A stretch of 64,000 nt of DNA from Methanocaldococcus fervens AG86. Its GTDB lineage: Archaea > AGJL01 > Methanococci > Methanococcales > Methanocaldococcaceae. Of the stretch, positions 27,480-39,826 are shown piece by piece (position 1 is the first letter of the stretch; every line of letters starts with the position of its first letter). The DNA lies in contig NC_013156.1 in NCBI RefSeq assembly GCF_000023985.1, positions 670,363-734,362 on the forward strand, read 5' to 3'. Made by a program: the position numbers and the translations under genes. The notes under the pieces were generated by a model. The model was not told the DNA's origin, did no database searches, and saw nothing but the letters and a program-made list of their open reading frames with translations.

Positions 27480-29417
27480 TTATTCCATCTCTTTCAATAT
27501 CTTTATTTCTTTTTCAACATCCACATCACTAACTCTTCTAACAACCATAATTAACTCATCATTCTCCTCCCTAACATTTCCATATAAAACAAACTCCTCT
27601 CCTAATATTTCATCCTCTACCATTTCCATATTTAAATTTTTTAACTCCTCCCTATTCATCTTTAACATTCTCTCCACTCTTTTATCGTAAGTTCTACAAA
27701 GTAAAGTCCCTGTTCCATCATCCAAGACAAAATTTAATCTTAAAATCTCATCTGGTTCAACATCCCCACAAATGGGGCAGTTATAAACCCCGTCAATCTC
27801 TACAACCCTCTTTTTACAGTTTGGACATAGGTAGAGGAATAAACTGTCGCTCAATATTTTAACAACAGCTCCTCTAACTTCAACCGTTTCCCCATCCTCA
27901 ACATCAGCTATAAACTTCCTATTGCTTTTTATCTCAACCCCCTCAGGATTTACAATTATCCTTCCATATCTTCCAACAGCCAAATCTATGTAATCCCCTC
28001 TCTCCTTGGCATAGGCATGTAATACCTCAACTATATCTCCCTCTTTAATATCCATCTCAGCCAAATCATCCCACAAACTCAACCTTATCCTTCCAGTCCC
28101 ATCCTCCAACATTAAATTTCTTACCTTTCTAATGTTATCGTCAAATTCAATCTCATTAATGCCATAATCCTCAACAACCTGAGCTATTAAATTTATATCG
28201 TTCCAGTCAACTTCTCTATTGTATATATCCTCAATTTTGCAGTAGTTTATCTCATACTCTGGGGCTTCAATACTCTCATCTTTAATAACTTCAGTCTCAG
28301 CAGTTGCAACTAAATCAGCTTTTTTATTGCCTTCCCTATCATAATATGTTTTTACCCTACAGTTTGTTATCCTGACCAAATCCCCTTCTTTTATATTTTC
28401 CAATAAAGCTGTTTTTCCTCTCCAAAATGAAACTCTAACCCTTCCAGTGCCATTATCCAATAAAACTTCCTGAACTTTTGCTATATCCCCATCTAAATTA
28501 ACACTCCTCTTACTACTTATAGCTACAACCCTCCCCCTAACAGTAACTAACTCTCCATCTTCATGTTTTGGTAAATCTTCAACATTCACTTCCTCGCTCT
28601 CAATTTTTTCTCCTTTTTTTAATATCTCTACACTACTTGCCGTGCATTCCAATCCTCCATAGTAACCCTCTCTTATGTAACCTCTAACTCTAACGTAATC
28701 CCCTTTATTAACATCAATCTCTGTTAGTTCATCCCATAAGGTAACTCTAATACTCCCTGTTTCATCTTTAACAATAAAGGATTTTAATCTTCCTAAACTT
28801 CCATCTGATTTTTTAAATTCTTTTATTGGAAGAGCTGATATAACTTCCCCCTCAAACGTTGCCGTCATTCCAGGGCTTAGCTCACCTATATCATATATTT
28901 CTTTAATCTCTGGGAGTTCTCCCTCATATTTTTCCAATTTTTTAATGTTTGTTTCAGATGTTGAGCTAAGTTCCAACCTATTCCCCCATTTTCTTGCCCT
29001 TGCTCTCGTTATTTTTAATATATCTCCAATATTAATATCCATCTCAGCCAAATCATCCCATAAAGTCATTGCAATCGTTCCAGATTTATCTGCTATAACT
29101 ATCCTCCTATACTTCCCTTCACTTCCATCCTTCCTTTTAAATGTCTTTACATCAGAGACGTCTGTAACTACCCCAGTTATTTCAACATTTATCTGACCTT
29201 CCTCAATATCTTTAATTAAAAACTCCTCTACTTCTTTTTTATCAATATCCACACCATGTTCTTTTGCAATCATCATTAAGGCAGCATCTTTTAACAATAT
29301 TCCTCCAAATTCTTTAATTTTTTCTTTAATCATTTCATCTAATTCCTCTTCACTAATGTTTAATGCTTCAGCAACTTTCTTTTTAAGTTTTTTAAATTTT
29401 TCATAATCACCTATCAT
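27480..29417 (-). CDS. rpa: Replication protein A (single-stranded DNA-binding)
   Basis: Single-polypeptide archaeal RPA, 645 residues, the length I recall for MJ1159. Several OB folds are recognisable from repeated blocks: [78 protein letters not shown], and [29 protein letters not shown]-terminal zinc finger [24 protein letters not shown] leads into the last OB domain. I start at ATG 29417 after GGTGGT; the in-frame start at 29459 would overlap the upstream gene. 14 bp after the ttuA-like gene. Confidence 0.95.
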   Translation of the reverse strand: MIGDYEKFKKLKKKVAEALNISEEELDEMIKEKIKEFGGILLKDAALMMIAKEHGVDIDKKEVEEFLIKDIEEGQINVEITGVVTDVSDVKTFKRKDGSEGKYRRIVIADKSGTIAMTLWDDLAEMDINIGDILKITRARARKWGNRLELSSTSETNIKKLEKYEGELPEIKEIYDIGELSPGMTATFEGEVISALPIKEFKKSDGSLGRLKSFIVKDETGSIRVTLWDELTEIDVNKGDYVRVRGYIREGYYGGLECTASSVEILKKGEKIESEEVNVEDLPKHEDGELVTVRGRVVAISSKRSVNLDGDIAKVQEVLLDNGTGRVRVSFWRGKTALLENIKEGDLVRITNCRVKTYYDREGNKKADLVATAETEVIKDESIEAPEYEINYCKIEDIYNREVDWNDINLIAQVVEDYGINEIEFDDNIRKVRNLMLEDGTGRIRLSLWDDLAEMDIKEGDIVEVLHAYAKERGDYIDLAVGRYGRIIVNPEGVEIKSNRKFIADVEDGETVEVRGAVVKILSDSLFLYLCPNCKKRVVEIDGVYNCPICGDVEPDEILRLNFVLDDGTGTLLCRTYDKRVERMLKMNREELKNLNMEMVEDEILGEEFVLYGNVREENDELIMVVRRVSDVDVEKEIKILKEME

Positions 29418-29431
29418 AATTACCACCAAAA

Positions 29432-30343
29432 TTAAATTTCTTTCAACTTTATAAGCCATGAGCAGACCTTACAAATATCTCCACTACATGGATACCCACA
29501 AATCTTACATTTTTTAACCTCTTCTTTAACATCTATGTATTTCAAAAGCTTTTCATAGCCCCTTAATATGCTAAACTTAACTCCCGGCTTATCTTCTTCC
29601 AAAACTTCAATAACCTTTTTCATTCTATGCCTATAAGATAAAGATGAATATGGGCAGGGTTCTTTTTGATACTTTATATTAACTATATCAGCATACAGCC
29701 TAACCTCATCCTCTGGAATTAATTTTAACGGCTTAATTCTCTTAACAAATCCTTCTCCTTCAAACTCCTTACCAAACTGAATTATATTTTTTATATTTCC
29801 TTCAACGTAGTTCATTAAGATTGTTTGGCAGAAATCATCCAAATTATGCCCAATAGCCAAATAATCACAACCTTCTTTTAATGCATACTTATTTAGCAGA
29901 TATCTCCTAACAACTCCACAAAAAGAACATGGTTTTCCAATATTTAATTTAGTTAGGTAATTGTTTTTTACGATTTCGTCTAATGTATGGCCAATTTCAT
30001 CTCTAAATTTTATAACCTTTAACTCTAATCCCTGTTCTTTACAAAAATCTTTAATATACTCTTTAGCTTTTTCTCTAAATCCTTCTATCCCTTCATCAAC
30101 GAAAAAACAAATTAATTCAGCGTTTGGGATGTGATTAAAAAGTTTTTTTAAAATATATGCCATAGCTAAACTATCCTTCCCTCCACTAATTCCAATACCT
30201 ATTTTGACATCATTTCTTATAACTTCTTTTCCTAAAACCTTTTTCGCCCTCTTTTCAACATCTTTTTTAAAACACTCCTTACATAAATACTTATTTGAAT
30301 ACCTTTGATAATAAAACGCCTCATTTCCACAGCTGCATATCAT
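29432..30343 (-). CDS. tRNA 2-thiolation protein, TtuA/TtcA family
   Basis: PP-loop ATPase that thiolates tRNA uridine (TtuA: position 54; NcsA/Ctu1: position 34). 303 residues. N-terminal zinc finger [24 protein letters not shown]-loop [27 protein letters not shown], a third cysteine in [16 protein letters not shown], and a C-terminal zinc finger [16 protein letters not shown]. The CxxC...C set matches the [4Fe-4S] ligands known in TtuA/NcsA. TtuA versus NcsA cannot be settled by eye. ATG at 30343 follows GAGTGG. Orthologue of MJ1157. Confidence 0.85.
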   Translation of the reverse strand: MICSCGNEAFYYQRYSNKYLCKECFKKDVEKRAKKVLGKEVIRNDVKIGIGISGGKDSLAMAYILKKLFNHIPNAELICFFVDEGIEGFREKAKEYIKDFCKEQGLELKVIKFRDEIGHTLDEIVKNNYLTKLNIGKPCSFCGVVRRYLLNKYALKEGCDYLAIGHNLDDFCQTILMNYVEGNIKNIIQFGKEFEGEGFVKRIKPLKLIPEDEVRLYADIVNIKYQKEPCPYSSLSYRHRMKKVIEVLEEDKPGVKFSILRGYEKLLKYIDVKEEVKKCKICGYPCSGDICKVCSWLIKLKEI

Positions 30344-30395
30344 AATTCCACTCAACGATTTTGCATAATAAATAATTTAGTAACAATCAAAAACA

Positions 30396-30415
30396 AAAAG
30401 CGTATATATAATTTA
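30396..30415 (+). promoter_or_regulatory. Promoter-like TATA element for the double zinc-ribbon gene
   Basis: AAAAAGCGTATATATAATTT fits a BRE/TATA pair, about 65-80 bp upstream of the ATG at 30479. The spacer also separates it from the divergent ttuA-like gene. Confidence 0.5.
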
Positions 30416-30478
30416 GTATGTATAGATATTTTTTAATGTATTTGGTACTTAGTGGGGTAGCAACATTTTGGTGATTTT

Positions 30479-30838
30479 ATGGATAAGTGGGTGTTGAAAA
30501 AATTGACAGAATGTTTCAATTGTAAGAAAGAAGTAGACCAAATAATAGAGATTTATGCAAATCAGGCATTTGTTAAGTGTTCTAATTGTGGTGCTACAAG
30601 ATATTATATTTTAAGGAGGGTGGGGGTTGAAGATGAAAGCATAATTGAAGAAGAAAAAAAGAAAGAACACAAATATGAGCCATGGTTTTTAGAAAAAAAT
30701 GCTGTTTGCTTTAATTGTAAAAAAGAGGCAATACAGGATATAGCAATAACAGAGACAAAAATGATTGTTAGATGCAGAAACTGTGGATTCACAAGGATTT
30801 ATCAGTTCCATATATTGGAAATTCCAGAAAATAAATAG
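30479..30838 (+). CDS. Double zinc-ribbon small protein, function unknown
   Basis: 119 residues composed of two copies of the same unit. Unit 1 is LTECFNCKKEVDQIIEIYANQAFVKCSNCGATRYYIL; unit 2 is NAVCFNCKKEAIQDIAITETKMIVRCRNCGFTRIYQF. Each has CxxC...CxxCG, so each should bind one zinc. A charged linker (about 50-68) joins them. Such ribbons occur in nucleic-acid- or protein-binding adaptors; no function can be assigned. GGTGAT precedes the ATG. It sits alone upstream of cdc48, which has its own promoter. Confidence 0.8.
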   Translation: MDKWVLKKLTECFNCKKEVDQIIEIYANQAFVKCSNCGATRYYILRRVGVEDESIIEEEKKKEHKYEPWFLEKNAVCFNCKKEAIQDIAITETKMIVRCRNCGFTRIYQFHILEIPENK

Positions 30839-30870
30839 TCAGGCAGGTTGTGTCATAAATATGAACAAAA

Positions 30871-30886
30871 CCGAAAAATTTATATA
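30871..30886 (+). promoter_or_regulatory. Strong BRE/TATA promoter of cdc48
   Basis: CCGAAAAATTTATATA is a near-ideal archaeal BRE plus TATA box, 69 bp upstream of the cdc48 ATG. The ribosome-binding site is CTGGAGGGATTCGT before the start. Confidence 0.7.
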
Positions 30887-30939
30887 GAACTTCAACGGCA
30901 TATTATTTCTTGTAGGAAAATTATTATACAAAAGTATAA

Positions 30940-33666
<2,727 letters not shown>

Positions 33667-33723
33667 ACCTTCAATCTTCAATTTTCTTTTTTTATTTTAG
33701 TGGATGTATAAAAATAAAACAAA

Positions 33724-35139
33724 TTAGATGTTATATCTTTCAGTAATAGCCAACATATCATCAGATATTTTTTGTGTATCTTGAGTCATTTTTCTTACAT
33801 CTTTAATAATTGCATTAAGTTCTTCAACAGATGCGTTTAACTCTTCTGCAGTAGCAGCAAATTCTTCAGACATAGCAGCAATATCTTGAATATTTTTCGC
33901 TATCGTATCTACTCTTTCTTTGGTTTCTTCTGTATTCTTTAGTATTTCTTTTAATTTATTAACTGTTAAATCAACGGCTTCTTTAATTTTTAAGAATGAA
34001 TTATTAACTTCATCTACAGCAATAACTCCCATATCTACAGCATCTTTACCTTTATTAGCTTGTTCAATAGATTTTTCTATGAGATCGTGCAATGTATTAA
34101 TCTGTTTATCTATATTCTCTACAGCCTTTCTTACTTCCTCAGCTAAGTTTTTTATCTCCCCTGCAACAACTGCGAAACCTCTTCCTGCCTCTCCAGCCCT
34201 TGCAGCTTCAATGGAAGCATTTAAAGCCAATAAACCAGTTTGCTCGGAAATATCCTTAATTAAAGTAGTAATTTCATTAATTTTCTTTGACTCTTCACCA
34301 AGTTTTTTCATAACTCTTGTCAATTCATCAATAACATTTGCAGTAGTTTGCATAACTTCAATAGCATGCTCTACTTTTTTGAGAGCTGTTTCCGATGCAT
34401 TGTTAACTTCATTTATTGAATCAACTCCATCATTTGCGCTTTCTAAAACTTTTTCAGAGAACATTCTTATATCTTCGAGATCGTTAGATGATTCTTGGAT
34501 TTTATTTGATAGATCAGCTGCAGCTGTAGCTACCTGCTCCGCTGCAGTTGCTATTTGATCCGTAGTTGATGAAACATTATCCATATAATCAGCTAGTTTT
34601 TTTAATTCAGCATTTAATAGATCTATTTGCTCACTCATGTCCTTTATAGCATTTGCAAGATTTTTTATAGACTTATTTATTGCATTTTGAATTTTTTCCC
34701 ATTTTTTATCAAGAGTTATTCTAACGTTATAATTCCCCTTACATAACTCGATCATAATTTTTGAAATTTCATTAAGCGTTTTTTCCATTAATTGCTCATG
34801 TTCTTTCATACTTTTTTCTTTTTCTTTAATATCTGACGCCATTTTTAACATTGCATTATACAATTGTCCTAATTCATCTTTGGAGAATTTTATCTTTATT
34901 TTTGCATCATAATTCCCACGATCAAATTCATTAACTAAGGTTGTCAGTTCTTCAACATACCTCAGAATCATTCTTCTTGAAATATAGACTGCAAATATTG
35001 CCATAACTATAGCGGAAATTGTTAAATACGGAACCATAGTATAATCTTGTGTGGTTAGTGCTATAATGATTACCGTTATTATCATCTGTACTATCAAAGG
35101 TATGATGGTCATAAGAGGGATTTTGTACTTTAATAGCAT
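33724..35139 (-). CDS. Methyl-accepting chemotaxis protein, no external sensor
   Basis: 471-residue transducer. Two transmembrane helices (about 8-30 and 35-54) are joined by only a few residues, so there is no extracellular ligand domain. A HAMP domain follows ([22 protein letters not shown]), then a second HAMP-like segment ([26 protein letters not shown]). The long signalling coiled coil has the hairpin tip [31 protein letters not shown]. It would sense membrane or cytoplasmic cues and drive CheA/CheW, none of which are in the window. I recall that M. jannaschii itself lacks chemotaxis genes, so this gene marks a difference. Divergent from the YgiQ-family gene. Confidence 0.92.
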   Translation of the reverse strand: MLLKYKIPLMTIIPLIVQMIITVIIIALTTQDYTMVPYLTISAIVMAIFAVYISRRMILRYVEELTTLVNEFDRGNYDAKIKIKFSKDELGQLYNAMLKMASDIKEKEKSMKEHEQLMEKTLNEISKIMIELCKGNYNVRITLDKKWEKIQNAINKSIKNLANAIKDMSEQIDLLNAELKKLADYMDNVSSTTDQIATAAEQVATAAADLSNKIQESSNDLEDIRMFSEKVLESANDGVDSINEVNNASETALKKVEHAIEVMQTTANVIDELTRVMKKLGEESKKINEITTLIKDISEQTGLLALNASIEAARAGEAGRGFAVVAGEIKNLAEEVRKAVENIDKQINTLHDLIEKSIEQANKGKDAVDMGVIAVDEVNNSFLKIKEAVDLTVNKLKEILKNTEETKERVDTIAKNIQDIAAMSEEFAATAEELNASVEELNAIIKDVRKMTQDTQKISDDMLAITERYNI

Positions 35140-35313
35140 ATTCTCCCCTTCTTTTAATTAGTTGGTTATTGTAAATTTAATGTTATCTGTGAATTAATAT
35201 TGTAAATTATTAGTGTAATTAATTAAATTACTTTAGTTTATATATTTTTTTAACATATTTAATGAACCTGTTATTAATTTATATTATACAAAATTTCTAA
35301 AGTGTGATATTTT

Positions 35314-37125
35314 ATGTTTTTACCAACAACTAAGGAAGAAATGAATACATGGGGTTGGGAAGAGTTGGATGTCATCATCGTTACTGGAGACGCATATGTC
35401 GACCATTATTTATTTGGAGCTTCTGTTGTTGGAAGATATTTGGTAGAGAATGGTTATAGAGTTGGCATTATTGCACAGCCAGATTGGAAAACTTTAGATG
35501 ATATTAAAAGATTGGGAAAGCCAAATTACTTTTTTGCAGTAACTGCGGGAAATTTGGACAGTATGTTAGCCCATTACACGCCACAGAAGAGATTGAGAGA
35601 TTTTGATTCAATGTCTAATGAAGGGATAAGAAAGAGGCCAGATAGAGCTACAATTGTTTATACCAATTTGATAAAAAGAGCTTTTAAAGGAGTTCCTATA
35701 GCATTGGGAGGGATTGAAGCATCTTTAAGAAGATTTTCCCACTACGATTATTGGGACAACAGAGTTAGGAAGAGTATTTTAATTGATTCAAAGGCAGATA
35801 TTTTAATGTATGGGATGGGAGAGAAAAGTATTTTAGCAATAACCAAAGCATTGGAGAGTGGAGAAAACATAAGAGATTTGGAAATTAATGGAACCGTAAT
35901 AAGAGCTAATAAGAAAAAGTTAGAGGATATAAAAGAAAGATATGACGTTAAAGAGCTACCTTCCCATGAAGAAGTTGTAAATAGTAAAGAAAAATACGCT
36001 GAAATGCATAAAAAGCTAATGACAATGGATAAGGTAATCTATCAAAAAGTAGGAAATCAGTATTTAATTCAATTTCCACCAGTTTATTTAACTGAGAAAG
36101 AGATGGATAAGATATATGAGATGCCTTTTGAGAGGAAAGCTCATCCCTCCTATTCCTATGTTCCAGGAATCGTCCCAGTTCAGTTTTCTGTTGTAACACA
36201 TAGGGGATGTTTTGGAGGTTGCTCTTTTTGCTCAATACTGCATCACCAAGGTAAAGTTATCCAAAATAGGAGTGAGAAGAGCATATTAAAAGAAATTAGG
36301 AAATTATTGAATCATGAAGATTTTAAAGGAGTTATTCAGGATGTTGGAGCTCCAACGGCAAATATGTACAGGATGGGATGCAAAAAGGGTTTGGCTGATA
36401 GATGCCCAAAGAATTGCCTATATCCAGAGCCGTGTGAAAATCTAATTATAAATCATAAGTCATTAATTAAGCTCTATAGGAAGATTAGAGATATTGTTGG
36501 AGATGAAGTAAGGGTTTATGTTAGAAGTGGAATTAGATACGATTTAATAATGTATGATGAAAAATACGGAGAGGAGTATATAAAAGAGCTCTCCAAATAC
36601 CATGTTTCTGGAAGATTGAAAGTAGCTCCTGAACATATATCTAAAAAAGTTTGCAAAGCAATTCAAAAGCCAGATGGAAGATTATTTAAGAAATTTTTAG
36701 ATAAATATAGGAGGATTGCTGAAAAAGTCAATGGAATAAAAGAAGTTCTTCCGTATTGGCTCATTGCCCATCCAAACTGCTCCATTAAAGAAATGATTGA
36801 ATTGGCAGAATTTATTCATAAAAATAACTGCTACTCAAGGCAAGTTCAGGTTTTTACTCCAACACCTATGACTTTATCAACAACTATGTACTATACTGGC
36901 ATAAATCCCATAACTAACGAGAAGGTTTATGTTCCTTATACGTATAGGGAAAAGAAGATTCAGAAGGCAATCTGCTTATACAGAGAGGAAGAAAATTGGG
37001 AAAAGGCTTTGGAAGGATTTAAAATGGTTGGATATAAGGGAATTATTTACAAGTGGATTATGGAACAGAAGAAAATGAAAAAAGATAAAAGTAAATCAAA
37101 AAATAAAATAAAAATGGATAAATAA
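35314..37125 (+). CDS. YgiQ family radical SAM protein (UPF0313)
   Basis: 603-residue radical SAM enzyme with unknown substrate. N-terminal half: WEELDVIIVTGDAYVDH, PNYFFAVTAGNLDSM and IALGGIEASLRRFSHYDYWDN. The cluster motif is RGCFGGCSFCSILHHQG (CxxxCxxC, about residue 299). Downstream are QDVGAPTANMYRMGC and YVRSGIRYDL. It has a lysine-rich tail (KKDKSKSKNKIKMDK). Twelve bp before the HD gene, so likely co-transcribed. Orthologue of MJ1155. Confidence 0.9.
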   Translation: MFLPTTKEEMNTWGWEELDVIIVTGDAYVDHYLFGASVVGRYLVENGYRVGIIAQPDWKTLDDIKRLGKPNYFFAVTAGNLDSMLAHYTPQKRLRDFDSMSNEGIRKRPDRATIVYTNLIKRAFKGVPIALGGIEASLRRFSHYDYWDNRVRKSILIDSKADILMYGMGEKSILAITKALESGENIRDLEINGTVIRANKKKLEDIKERYDVKELPSHEEVVNSKEKYAEMHKKLMTMDKVIYQKVGNQYLIQFPPVYLTEKEMDKIYEMPFERKAHPSYSYVPGIVPVQFSVVTHRGCFGGCSFCSILHHQGKVIQNRSEKSILKEIRKLLNHEDFKGVIQDVGAPTANMYRMGCKKGLADRCPKNCLYPEPCENLIINHKSLIKLYRKIRDIVGDEVRVYVRSGIRYDLIMYDEKYGEEYIKELSKYHVSGRLKVAPEHISKKVCKAIQKPDGRLFKKFLDKYRRIAEKVNGIKEVLPYWLIAHPNCSIKEMIELAEFIHKNNCYSRQVQVFTPTPMTLSTTMYYTGINPITNEKVYVPYTYREKKIQKAICLYREEENWEKALEGFKMVGYKGIIYKWIMEQKKMKKDKSKSKNKIKMDK

Positions 37126-37137
37126 AATTGGGAGAAG

Positions 37138-38496
37138 ATGAAAGTTATTAGAGACTCTATTCATAAGGATATATACTTAAGTGAAGATGAATTAAAGGTT
37201 GTTGATAGTGAAGAGTTTCAGAGATTGAGGAATATAAAACAGACTGGTTTAACATACTTAGTTTATCCCTCAGCAAATCATACAAGGTTTGAGCATTCTT
37301 TAGGAACTATGTTTATCGCATCAAAAATAGCGGAAAAGATTGGCGTAGATGTTGAACTTACGAGAGTCTCAGCTTTGTTGCATGATATTGGACACCCTCC
37401 TTTTTCTCATACATTGGAGATTTGCGGGTACAACCACGAAAAATTTGGAAAAAAGAAGATTAAGCAAATGGAATTAGATAATTTCTCAAAAAATGAGATA
37501 ATTAAAACTCTAAATAGAAGAAATTTGGAAGGAAAAATAATCTCTGGAGATGTTGATGCTGATAGAATGGATTATTTGCTAAGGGATAGCTATCACACAG
37601 GAACAGCTTATGGAATGATTGATTTACCAAGAATTTTGAGGAGCATAACGACCTTTGAAAGTTTTGGGAATATTAAAATTGGAATATTAAAAAAGGGCAT
37701 TCAAGCCATTGAATCGTTGTTGGTTGCGAGGCATCAGATGTATTCGGCTGTTTACATGCATCCGACCGTTAGGATAGCAGATACAATGATGAAAAGGGCT
37801 GTGATAAAGGAAATAAAAGAGGGAAATTTAAATATTAAAGATTTATCCAACATGGATGATATTGCGTTGGTGTCATTTTTAAGAAACTCTGAAAACTATC
37901 TGATGAAGAGGATAGATAAAAGAAACCTTTATAAAAATCTAATAACATATAGCTATTTTGATTTAAATCCTATAGAAAAATGGATTTTTATTAATTTAGA
38001 TGAAAAACAAATATTGTCATTGGAAAATAGGTTTTATGAAAAATTTGGGTGCGATATATTTATTGATATTTATCCAATTCCTAAGATGGAGGAGCATAAT
38101 ATTTATATAATCTCAGATGAAGGCGTTAAGAGGTTGGATGAGGTTTCTCCATTAGCTCAAAGCTTAAAGCCTTCTGAGATGAGGTTGTGGAACGTCTCAA
38201 TCTACGCCCCAAAAGAGAAAATCAAAGAACTCAAAGAGAGTGATATAAAGGATAAAATAAACAAAATTTTGAATGAATTTGATGCAAAAATTGAAAGTAA
38301 ATTAATTGACATTTTAAAAGAACATGGGAAAATAATTGGAAAAAGAAGGTTTTTAGAGATTGCCAAAGAAAGAGGGGTTTCTCCAAGAGAGTTTTATTCT
38401 GAATTGCATAAATTAATATTCTGCGGTTTGATTAAAGAAAGATTTAATGGGAAGAAATATAGTTACTGTTTAAACAGTTTTGTAAAATTTAAATAA
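37138..38496 (+). CDS. HD-domain phosphohydrolase (dNTPase/SAMHD1-like)
   Basis: 452-residue HD hydrolase. HTRFEHSLGTMFIASKI and ALLHDIGHPPFSHTLE give the metal-binding histidines and the HD pair. SGDVDADRMDYLLRDSYHTGTAYG supplies the final aspartate and the family motif. These match COG1078 enzymes, some of which hydrolyse dNTPs. The C-terminus (from about 385) looks like a winged helix (HGKIIGKRRFLEIAKERGVSPREFYSELHKLIFCGLI). GGGAGAAG precedes the ATG. Substrate is inferred only. Orthologue of MJ1154. Confidence 0.88.
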   Translation: MKVIRDSIHKDIYLSEDELKVVDSEEFQRLRNIKQTGLTYLVYPSANHTRFEHSLGTMFIASKIAEKIGVDVELTRVSALLHDIGHPPFSHTLEICGYNHEKFGKKKIKQMELDNFSKNEIIKTLNRRNLEGKIISGDVDADRMDYLLRDSYHTGTAYGMIDLPRILRSITTFESFGNIKIGILKKGIQAIESLLVARHQMYSAVYMHPTVRIADTMMKRAVIKEIKEGNLNIKDLSNMDDIALVSFLRNSENYLMKRIDKRNLYKNLITYSYFDLNPIEKWIFINLDEKQILSLENRFYEKFGCDIFIDIYPIPKMEEHNIYIISDEGVKRLDEVSPLAQSLKPSEMRLWNVSIYAPKEKIKELKESDIKDKINKILNEFDAKIESKLIDILKEHGKIIGKRRFLEIAKERGVSPREFYSELHKLIFCGLIKERFNGKKYSYCLNSFVKFK

Positions 38497-38518
38497 GGTT
38501 TATTAGATATTAAAATTA

Positions 38519-38580
38519 CATTTATCTCGTTGAATGAGTTTTATTTTTTAAATAAATATTTTTTAGATTTTATTTTTAAG
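38519..38580 (+). repeat. Orphan CRISPR-leader (long-repeat) fragment
   Basis: About 60 bp match the outermost part of both CRISPR leaders: ATTTATCTCG, then GAGTTTTATTTTTTAAATAA, then the T-rich TTTTTTAGA...TTATTTTT. A run of 21 bases is identical to leader 2 (46912-46932 area). No CRISPR repeat follows. It lies in the 147-bp gap between the HD gene and the convergent trmO-like gene. Confidence 0.65.
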
Positions 38581-38643
38581 TAGGAATTTACACGATAAAT
38601 ATGTTAGATTTTAAAAATTATCATCTTTAAATAAAAAGTAAAA

Positions 38644-39021
38644 TTATTTTGGACAATCTAACTCCTCTGAAAATATTTTTATGTCAATTATTGGAGTTTC
38701 ATCAAATGCATCAATTTTATCAATGAAAATTTTACTTCCCTCAATTTTATGAATTTTTACTGTATATTTTCCAATTGGATTAGGCCGATATGGAGAGCGA
38801 GTAGCAAAAACTCCTTTTAATGGATTTCTTATATTTCCTTTTGGATGAACTTTTAAAATCTTCCTTTTTTCTTCATCATCACTTTTATGAAACCAGAGTA
38901 ATAAAATAATGTAATCCCCATCTTTTAGCCCGTATAATCCCTCTAAAAACTCCTCAAAAATATTTAAGATTGTGTAACTTTCATCTTGCTTTACAACTCC
39001 AATAGGTTTTAAAACATACAT
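38644..39021 (-). CDS. TrmO/TsaA-like tRNA methyltransferase (UPF0066)
   Basis: 125-residue member of the TsaA/TrmO family; E. coli TrmO N6-methylates t6A37 in tRNA using SAM. Signature ATRSPYRPNPIGKYTVKIHKIEGSKIFIDKIDAFDETPIIDIK (residues about 72-114) is the conserved SAM-binding and dimer region. GLKDGDYIILLLWFHKS is typical of the first half. Its start codon overlaps the tatD stop (TAATG), with GGAGG upstream, so translation is coupled. Orthologue of MJ1583. Confidence 0.88.
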   Translation of the reverse strand: MYVLKPIGVVKQDESYTILNIFEEFLEGLYGLKDGDYIILLLWFHKSDDEEKRKILKVHPKGNIRNPLKGVFATRSPYRPNPIGKYTVKIHKIEGSKIFIDKIDAFDETPIIDIKIFSEELDCPK

Positions 39022-39761
39022 TACAACCTCCTCCTGAAAAATCTACATGTATTTTTGTAGATGGTATTTTTTACCTCCTCAACATCCATTTCTTTAATTT
39101 TTGCTATCTCTTCAACAACCAATTTAACATTTCTTGGCTCATTTTTAGCTCCCTTAATTGGAGACAAATAAGGGCTGTCTGTTTCGGTAGTTAGGTATTC
39201 CAAATCTAAGCTATCAACAAGCTTTTTATGATGTTCTGAAAAGCAGATTAACGTTGAGATGGATATTAAACCTCCTTCTTCCCCAATTTTCTTTGCCAAC
39301 TCTATATCCCCACTGTAGCAGTGAAACATAATCTCTACTTTATCTTTAGCTATTTCAAATATTTTCTCCTCAAATCCTCTTGCATGAACTACAATTGGCT
39401 TATCAAGCTCTTCTGCCAATGTTAAAAATTTTTTAAATATCTCCTCCTGCCTTTCATAGTTTTCATCTTTAATATCCATCCCAATCTCTCCAACGGCTAA
39501 AATCTCATCTTTATTGTTTCTAATTATGTTATAAACTTTATTTACTACTTTATCGTCAGCTTTAACTCTTGAAGGATGGTATCCAAGGGTTAAATAAATA
39601 CCATATTTCTTCTTAAATTCTAAAGCTCTTAAACATCCCCCTAAACTCGCTCCACTTGTAACTATTATCACATTCTCCTTTTTAGCCCTCTCAACAACCT
39701 CATCCCTATTTTTATTAAATGCCTTATCCTCTATATGGCAGTGAGCATCAACATAAAACAT
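39021..39761 (-). CDS. TatD-family metal-dependent hydrolase
   Basis: 246-residue amidohydrolase-fold enzyme of the TatD nuclease group. Metal ligands: FYVDAHCHIED (HxH), AVGEIGMDIKDENY (glutamate), PIVVHARGFEEKIF (histidine), MFHCYSGDIELAKKI (histidine), and LTTETDSPYLSP (final aspartate). ATG 39761 follows GGTGG; reading from 39848 would cross the divergent promoter of the DUF362 gene. Family members are DNA exonucleases; this one is uncharacterised. Orthologue of MJ1582. Confidence 0.9.
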   Translation of the reverse strand: MFYVDAHCHIEDKAFNKNRDEVVERAKKENVIIVTSGASLGGCLRALEFKKKYGIYLTLGYHPSRVKADDKVVNKVYNIIRNNKDEILAVGEIGMDIKDENYERQEEIFKKFLTLAEELDKPIVVHARGFEEKIFEIAKDKVEIMFHCYSGDIELAKKIGEEGGLISISTLICFSEHHKKLVDSLDLEYLTTETDSPYLSPIKGAKNEPRNVKLVVEEIAKIKEMDVEEVKNTIYKNTCRFFRRRL

Positions 39762-39826
39762 AGAACCACCTATAAATAACTGAAATGCAAAATTATTTTT
39801 AAGATATTTAAATTTAGGGGATGGAT

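Noticed and set aside
29418-29459. Extended RPA start overlapping the ttuA-like gene
   Set aside because: The 15 extra residues are hydrophobic and non-conserved, and GGTGGT precedes ATG 29417.
33920-34558. 212-codon frame opposite the chemoreceptor gene
   Set aside because: It is a shadow of the heptad-repeat coding sequence, with no start signal.
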